DNA of 64,000 nucleotides from Acidobacteriota bacterium. GTDB lineage: Bacteria > Acidobacteriota > Terriglobia > Acidiferrales > UBA7541. The notes beneath the pieces were generated by a model. That model had not been told where the DNA came from, did not search any database, and saw only the letters and a program-made list of their open reading frames with translations. A program made the translations under genes and the position numbers. The DNA lies in contig PMES01000101.1 of the NCBI GenBank assembly GCA_003154775.1, positions 1 through 64,000 of the forward strand. Direction: 5' to 3'. Shown here one piece after another: positions 58,005 to 64,000 of the stretch (position 1 is the stretch's first letter; each line of letters begins with the position of its first letter).

Positions 58005-58032
58005 TTGACAATACTATGAATCTGTCATAGAA
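58005..58032 (+). promoter_or_regulatory. putative sigma70-type promoter with palindromic operator in spacer
   Basis: TTGACA (58005-58010), palindrome CTATGA-ATCTG-TCATAG (58014-58030), weak -10 ATAGAA. Confidence 0.35.
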
Positions 58033-58135
58033 GAGAGGTGTGCAAAAGCTTTCCCGGAATGGAATGCGCCCCCTTCCCCGTTCGATATCTACCCCCTGGA
58101 CCCCTGTCGAAGATCGTATGTGAGGTGCAGCGACT

Positions 58136-59590
58136 ATGGCGAACCTACAAGGATTCCGGCCAGAGAATTCAGCCTGCGGCAGAGGGATTGAGAAAGTGCC
58201 CTTCGAGGGCATAGCGCGCAACGACCGTGCCGCGCCGCCGATGCACCTGCTGCTGGTTGACGATGACGATCATATCCGTGAAGTCTGCCGCAGCGTCGCG
58301 GAAGATTGCGGCATGAAGGTGACGGACGTCAGCACGGCGGAAGAGGCGCTCGAAGTAATGGAGATCTCCTCGGTGGATATCCTGCTGACCGACCTGCGCT
58401 TGCCGGGAACGAGCGGCCTCGAGCTGTTGCGGCGCGTGATGCAGACCTATCCGGACATTGCCGTGGTGATGCTCACGCAGTACGGCACGATTGATTCCGC
58501 GGTGGAGGCAACGCGCATGGGCGCGGCGGATTATGTCACCAAGCCGTTTCGCGTGGAGGAACTGCGCGCGCGGCTCGAGCTGGTGGCCCATTCCGTGGAG
58601 CTAAAGCGGGAGAATCGCTTGCTCCGGGAGCAGGTGCGGGCGCGGCCGGGGTTCGGCGGGCTCATTGGGATGTCGCCGCGCATGGAGCGGGTCTACAAAC
58701 TGATCGAGAAGGTGAGCCAACGCACGCATCCCGTGCTGATCCTCGGCGAGAGCGGAACGGGAAAAGAACTGGTGGCGCGAAGCGTTCATTTTCTGGGACC
58801 TCGCAAAGACCGGCCTTTTGTGCCCGTGGAGTGTTCCGCGCTGGTGCCAACCCTGGTGGAATCCGAGTTGTTCGGATACACCAAGGGAGCGTTTACCGGA
58901 GCCATGCAGGCCAGGCAAGGCCTGATGGAATCGGCCAATGGGGGCACCTTGTTCCTGGATGAGATTGGAGAGATGTCGCTGGAAATGCAGGCGAAACTCC
59001 TGCGCGCGCTACAACAGAGAGAGATCAAGCCGGTGGGCTCCACGGAGCGCAGAACGATTGATGTCCGCATCGTCGCCGCCACCAACCGGGACTTGGAATT
59101 GGCCATCAAGAACGGGATCTTCCGCCAGGACCTCTTTTTCCGGTTGAATGTGGTGCAGATCAAACTTCCGCCGCTGCGAGACCGGAAAGGCGACATCCCC
59201 TTGCTGGTGACCGCGTTTCTGGAGAAATTCGCCGACCCGGACGACGCCCACCGTGAGCTGACCGAAGACGCCATGCGGCAATTGATGGCCTACGACTGGC
59301 CGGGAAACGTTCGCGAGTTGGAGAACACCATCGAACGCGCGGTGGCTTTAAGTTCTGGCCCTCTCATAAGTGTCCATGACCTGCCGACGAATCTGCAATA
59401 TCCCACCACGGAGCGCGCCCCGGATAAAGAGGAGCTGTTGCCGCTGAACGAACTGGAACGCCGTGCGATTCTGAGCACCTTGCGGCAGACCGGCGGCGAC
59501 AAACAAGCGGCAGCTCGCATGCTGGGAATCGGCAAGACCACACTGTACCGGAAATTGAAGCAGTACCAGATCGAGCGCATTGACGCTTAG
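58136..59590 (+). CDS. sigma54-dependent NtrC-family response regulator
   Basis: Receiver LLVDDDDHIREVC; GESGTGKELVARSVHF; GAFTGAM; Fis-type HTH; alternative start 58241. Confidence 0.93.
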   Translation: MANLQGFRPENSACGRGIEKVPFEGIARNDRAAPPMHLLLVDDDDHIREVCRSVAEDCGMKVTDVSTAEEALEVMEISSVDILLTDLRLPGTSGLELLRRVMQTYPDIAVVMLTQYGTIDSAVEATRMGAADYVTKPFRVEELRARLELVAHSVELKRENRLLREQVRARPGFGGLIGMSPRMERVYKLIEKVSQRTHPVLILGESGTGKELVARSVHFLGPRKDRPFVPVECSALVPTLVESELFGYTKGAFTGAMQARQGLMESANGGTLFLDEIGEMSLEMQAKLLRALQQREIKPVGSTERRTIDVRIVAATNRDLELAIKNGIFRQDLFFRLNVVQIKLPPLRDRKGDIPLLVTAFLEKFADPDDAHRELTEDAMRQLMAYDWPGNVRELENTIERAVALSSGPLISVHDLPTNLQYPTTERAPDKEELLPLNELERRAILSTLRQTGGDKQAAARMLGIGKTTLYRKLKQYQIERIDA

Positions 59591-59759
59591 CCGGGTGCTC
59601 CAGCGCACTCCGTTTCACTTCGGGAATGGATTCCCGCGAGTTTCGAGTTGGCAACTGCCTGCCATTCAATTCCCCTGCTTTTTCAACAAGATCCCCTCCT
59701 CACTAGTTTGGTCCGGCCAATGCATAGCTGAGCCCTGAGTAGGCCACGGGGGCCCCGGC

Positions 59760-62700
59760 ATGTTCTCGCAAAGCCGCGCAAAAAAGACGCCGCAGGAAAT
59801 CGCCGCTGGCGGCGTTTTGCGTGCCGCCAGGGCGGGAGCCGGCCGTGAAACGTGGATCCGCATCGCCATTGATGAATTGGCGATGGAACCATCCATCGAA
59901 CGCATCGGGATCTGGCTCGAGCCGGCTGCACAGGATGGAGACAGAGGTACGGTTGTCTTCAGCGGCGCAGTTTGGGAACGCAGCGCTGGTAACTTGCCGC
60001 CGGAGTGGCGAAAGATCTCAGCGGAAGCGCCTCTGCCCCGCGAAGTTCTAAACGGCACAAGCAGCGTGGAACACGAACTGGCGGGCACTTCGAATGCGCC
60101 CATGCTCGGGCCGCTTGTGGAACTCCAGCGCGCCCTCTGGGTGCCCATCATCGGGCACCGCATCCTCGGCGGCCTGATCCTTGCCGGAACCAGGGAAAAA
60201 CAGACACTCCTGCCCCGCGCGAAGGTGGAGCGCATCGCGGAAGAACTCGGCCTTCTCCTTGAAATCGAGGAAGAGCGCCGGTTGGCCCGCGAGCGCCAGG
60301 AGGATCTGACGCTCTGGCGGCGTATTCAGGATCTGCTGCGGGAACCCGAAGACCCCAAGGATTTATTGCGCGAATTGGCGGAAAGCTGCACCGGGGGAAA
60401 GGGGAAAGGCGGGGCTGGCGCCGTCTTTGCATTGATTGGCGAGCGAAGCAACGCTTTCCCCGTGAACGCACCAGCGGCCTCGGGCGAAGTGAATCGCCTG
60501 GTGCTCTGCGGACAGAGCGGAGATCCCGAGTGGGCGCACAGTCTCGATCAAGGGCCGCTCGAGAATCTCTGGCGCCAGGCGCTGGAAACAGGGCGCGTCT
60601 GTGGCGCGGAGGCCGAACGCCTTCCCCTGGCGCGCAAGATTTCCAGGGTTGTGGCCATTCCCATGGAATTCGATGGAGCGGTGAACGCGGTGCTGCTGGC
60701 CGGGCTTCCCTGGCCAAGGAGTTCTCTCGGCGTGCTGGAGCGATTGGAGCTGCGCGCGCTTCTGGCGGCTCAGGTCCTGGAGCGTCGAAACCGCATCGCG
60801 CGGGAGCTGTGCGAAGAGTCGCAACAAAGAACCTTGCTGGAATTGCATGAAGAGCCCGTGGTGATCGTGGACCGCCGAGGATTCATCACCGCGATGAGCC
60901 GCGGGGCCAGGCAACTGATCGCGGATTCGGCAGAACCGCGGGAAGATACCCATCAGGTCTTGCGATTTGCGGAGGTCTTCCGGCCACGGGAGTGGGAGGA
61001 AGTTCATGGTTGGGTGGAATCTGCTTTCGTCGAGGGAACCCAGGGACCGGAAGAATCGCTTGTGGCGTACTTGAAAAACGGGACCGAGTTACGATTGCGA
61101 CGCACGGCGATTTCCGATGGGAAGCATTGCTCCATATTCCTGGAGAGGGTGGCCGGATTGGGGCGCGCGCGGCAGGTCCATGAAGGGGAGGCGGAACTCC
61201 ACCAGGTACTGGACTGGCTGGATGAAGGGGTTGTTGTCTTCGACGAAAACGATCGCATTCGTGCGAAGAATGCGCGATTTCTTCAGATCCTGGGTCTCAG
61301 CGCGGACGACGGCGCTTCCTTGCAGAGTCTCGAGGACCTGATACGCCGCACGGCAAAGAGTGCCAGGGAGCCCGAAAAGTTCGCGGCCCGTTGGAAAGCC
61401 TTTGCGGAAGGCGCCGAGGAGAGGATGCGCGAGGAATTGGCCATGGAAGCGCCTCTTCCTCAGGTGATTGAGCGGTCCACACGCGCAATTGTCGGGGAAA
61501 ACGGGCGAAAACTGGGGCGCGTGGAAGTGTACCGGGAGATGAGCGCACAGCGAATGTTCCAGTCCCGCATGATGCAGACGGAGAAGCTGGCGGCAATCGG
61601 GCAGCGCGTCACCGGGATCGTCCATGAATTGAGTAACCCGCTCACAACCATACTGGTGAACGCGCAGCGCCTGGTGTCACAGGATGGCGATGGGATGCGC
61701 GCCACGCTTTCGCAAAACATCTTGGAAGAGTCCGAACGCGCCACGGCCATACTCCGGCAGTTGCTCGTATTGTCGCGGGAATCGTTGCCGGAGCGGCGGC
61801 GTGTTTCCTTGAATGAATTGGTCGATCGCACCATGGAACTCCAGAGGCTGGCGCTTTCCGGAAGCCACCTTCGCCTGATCGTCGAAAAGCAGGAGGGGCT
61901 GCCTCTCATTGAAGGGGACTACGTCCAACTGCAGCAGGTACTGATGAATCTGCTCCAGAATGCCCAGCAAGCCCTCGAATACAGCGGAACGGGCAGCACC
62001 ATCGGCGTGCGCACGGGATTCGCCGGCGGCAGCCGCGTCACCCTGGAAGTCTGGGACGACGGCCCGGGGATTCCCGGGGTGATCCAGGCGCGCGTTTTCG
62101 ATCCCTTCTTTACCACCAAGCCGCCCGGTGTGGGCACCGGTTTAGGGCTGGCGATTGTGCTGGGCTTCGTGCGCCAGCACGGTGGCACCGTCGCGCTGGT
62201 GAGTCCGCCGCACGGGGGCGCGCGTTTCGTCGTGGAATTGCCGGTTCCTCCAGTGGCCGGCATACACGACGACGAGCAATGTGCTGGATTGGCGGCAGAA
62301 GAACTCCCGCTAACGGCGGAGCATGTCGTGCTCGAAAGTGTGCCGGCAGGCAAAGTGCCACGAATCCTGGTAGTGGAGGACGAACCAACGGTCGCGAACC
62401 TGATTGCGGATGTTTTGGGCGACCAAGGCATGCGCGTGGACGTCCTACTGGACAGCTGCGAGGCCGTGCAGCAGGCGGAACGCGAATCCTATGACCTGGT
62501 CATCTGTGACCTGAAGATGCCCGGCATGGATGGCCAGAGGTTCTATCAGACACTGGTGCAGCGGCAGAATGCGCTTCGCGAGCATGTTTTGTTTGTAACG
62601 GGCGACATGGTTGCGCCGCGCACACAGAAGTTTCTGGATCGCCATCACCTGACACACGTAGCTAAACCATTCCGCATGGAAGAATTGAGCGGCGCGGTCC

Positions 62701-62768
62701 ACGGGATGTTGAGAACGAAAAAGGAGATGGCTGCCGTCCGGGTAAGCGTCAAGGCCAAAGAAGCCTAG
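59760..62768 (+). CDS. hybrid sensor histidine kinase with C-terminal receiver domain
   Basis: H-box [38 protein letters not shown]; receiver [30 protein letters not shown]. Confidence 0.93.
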   Translation: MFSQSRAKKTPQEIAAGGVLRAARAGAGRETWIRIAIDELAMEPSIERIGIWLEPAAQDGDRGTVVFSGAVWERSAGNLPPEWRKISAEAPLPREVLNGTSSVEHELAGTSNAPMLGPLVELQRALWVPIIGHRILGGLILAGTREKQTLLPRAKVERIAEELGLLLEIEEERRLARERQEDLTLWRRIQDLLREPEDPKDLLRELAESCTGGKGKGGAGAVFALIGERSNAFPVNAPAASGEVNRLVLCGQSGDPEWAHSLDQGPLENLWRQALETGRVCGAEAERLPLARKISRVVAIPMEFDGAVNAVLLAGLPWPRSSLGVLERLELRALLAAQVLERRNRIARELCEESQQRTLLELHEEPVVIVDRRGFITAMSRGARQLIADSAEPREDTHQVLRFAEVFRPREWEEVHGWVESAFVEGTQGPEESLVAYLKNGTELRLRRTAISDGKHCSIFLERVAGLGRARQVHEGEAELHQVLDWLDEGVVVFDENDRIRAKNARFLQILGLSADDGASLQSLEDLIRRTAKSAREPEKFAARWKAFAEGAEERMREELAMEAPLPQVIERSTRAIVGENGRKLGRVEVYREMSAQRMFQSRMMQTEKLAAIGQRVTGIVHELSNPLTTILVNAQRLVSQDGDGMRATLSQNILEESERATAILRQLLVLSRESLPERRRVSLNELVDRTMELQRLALSGSHLRLIVEKQEGLPLIEGDYVQLQQVLMNLLQNAQQALEYSGTGSTIGVRTGFAGGSRVTLEVWDDGPGIPGVIQARVFDPFFTTKPPGVGTGLGLAIVLGFVRQHGGTVALVSPPHGGARFVVELPVPPVAGIHDDEQCAGLAAEELPLTAEHVVLESVPAGKVPRILVVEDEPTVANLIADVLGDQGMRVDVLLDSCEAVQQAERESYDLVICDLKMPGMDGQRFYQTLVQRQNALREHVLFVTGDMVAPRTQKFLDRHHLTHVAKPFRMEELSGAVHGMLRTKKEMAAVRVSVKAKEA

Positions 62769-62772
62769 AGAG

Positions 62773-63513
62773 ATGGGTAACACGATGTGGGAACAAGAGC
62801 AAGACAAACGGGAAGAGTTCGTGATGGTGTGCGGAGAGCGGGAATTCAGCGAAGAAGTGCAGGGCGAATGGGGGCAGCGCCATAATCCGGCCCGCCTGGA
62901 GTGCGTAAGTGGATGGCAGTCGGCGCGCAAGCTACTGGAAGCACGCATCCCCGCCGTGATTTTAGTCGAGCAGCGAACCGTGGAGCCGGACGCCAGAGCG
63001 GAGCGGGAGGAGCTGCCGGCGCTGAACGCGGTGGTCACTCTGTTTGCGGGTTATGCGCCGACGGTGGTGGTGGGTAGCGCGGAGCAGCAGGCGGGTCTGC
63101 TGGCACTGCTGGCGGGCGGAACAGTGGATTTTGTGACGCGCGCCGCGGATTGCCTGCCGGTGGCCATGGGCTTGGTGGAGCGCCGTCTGCGTCGGCACAA
63201 CGGATGGCGAAACGCCAGGATGGCGCACCCCTTGGAAACCGAAGATCATCCCGGAGATTCGGAGACCCGGGATTTCGGGGAAATTTTGCGCCACGAATTG
63301 AACAACCCCCTCACCGGGATACTCGGCAATGCCGAGCTCTTGTTGGTGGAACTCCGCAGGAAAAAGGTGCCCCTGCCACCGCAGGCGGAGCACCGTCTGG
63401 AAACCATCGCCGCGCTCGCCGTGCGCATGCGGGAAACCGTGCGGCGCCTGAGCGACGAATGGGAAGCGCAGTCCGAAGCCATGACCCGCGACGTGGTCCA
63501 GTCCCCGAACTAA
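62773..63513 (+). CDS. receiver-like + HisKA-only protein lacking HATPase
   Basis: LRHELNNPLTGILGNAELLL H-box near the C-terminus; no N/G boxes. Confidence 0.65.
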   Translation: MGNTMWEQEQDKREEFVMVCGEREFSEEVQGEWGQRHNPARLECVSGWQSARKLLEARIPAVILVEQRTVEPDARAEREELPALNAVVTLFAGYAPTVVVGSAEQQAGLLALLAGGTVDFVTRAADCLPVAMGLVERRLRRHNGWRNARMAHPLETEDHPGDSETRDFGEILRHELNNPLTGILGNAELLLVELRRKKVPLPPQAEHRLETIAALAVRMRETVRRLSDEWEAQSEAMTRDVVQSPN

Positions 63514-63526
63514 GCGTTAGCGCGAA

Positions 63527-63924
63527 TCACGGCGCCGTCGTGGGGTCCGCGAAGAACTGCAAGACCCGGCGGCGGAATTCCTGCGGCTGGTACGCCAGCG
63601 CCGCCGTGTGAAACGCGCGCGGAACCACCCAAAGCGATTTTGGCCGCCGCGCAGCCTTGTAAATCCTTTCGGCGTGGCGGCACGGCAGCGTCGTGTCCGC
63701 GGTGTCGCAAATCAAGAGAACAGGAAAAGGGCGCGAAGCCACCGCGAGTTCCGGAGAGACATTCGCGGCTGGGAAGCCCGCCAGCGATTGCCCGCGGTGC
63801 AGCATCATCCACGCGCCGGGTGCAAAAATGCCGGCGCCGCCAGCCAGCCTGCCACGCCCGCAAACGCAGGCGGAAAGAAGAGCAAGATTAGAAGGATGCG
63901 GAGAAGCCGCCGGCGCGTTCGCAT
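63527..63924 (-). pseudogene. alpha/beta hydrolase remnant with internal deletion and frameshift
   Basis: N-terminal MRTRRRLLRILLILLFFPPAFAGVAGWLAAPAFLHPARG then frameshift into MMLHRGQSLAG...PVLLICDTADTTLPCRHAERIYKAARRPKSLWVVPRAFH. Confidence 0.6.
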
Positions 63925-64000
63925 ATTAAAGTAGACGCAAAAGAAGCAGGGAAAGTTCAAGGCAGCGGGAACTGTTTCTCATCGTGCACAAGCCGTCGCA

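Noticed and set aside
1-64000. CRISPR array, rRNA genes, intact tRNA genes, intact prophage
   Set aside because: No regularly spaced repeats, rRNA-like blocks, complete tRNA folds or phage structural genes were recognised.

Overview
The window has two parts. From 1 to about 26.8 kb is a mosaic accessory region, probably a decayed conjugative or mobilisable island. It starts with a TrwA/TrwB/TrwC-like mobilisation cluster whose coupling protein lacks its motor domain. It then carries a minus-strand operon containing three tandem paralogous unknown proteins, a HEPN-like + SIR2-like candidate defence pair, an ArdC-like protein with a Tyr in its metal motif, a UPF0175/PIN toxin-antitoxin pair, a strongly structured intergenic region (six consecutive hairpins, candidate ncRNA), dispersed ~38-bp direct repeats bounding cargo modules, a DUF3800 protein, two HNH-like genes, a large pentapeptide-like membrane protein, and a stand-alone EF-G domain IV-like protein paired with a membrane protein. 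No integrase or type IV secretion genes are visible in the window. The island ends abruptly inside a truncated dCMP-deaminase-like gene at about 26.80 kb. From there to 64 kb is an ordinary chromosomal region, probably Acidobacteriota (inferred from gene style and repeat families): secretin/pseudopilins, smpB, pepA, argS, larC, metG, tatD-like, polyprenyl synthase, HDAC-like, ispH, arginase-like, pseudokinase, MBL hydrolase, OmpA-like, an NtrC-type regulator and a hybrid kinase. Its intergenic spaces contain families of palindromic repeats, one of which shows compensatory stem changes. All calls come from reading the sequence and the supplied translations; no database search was run.
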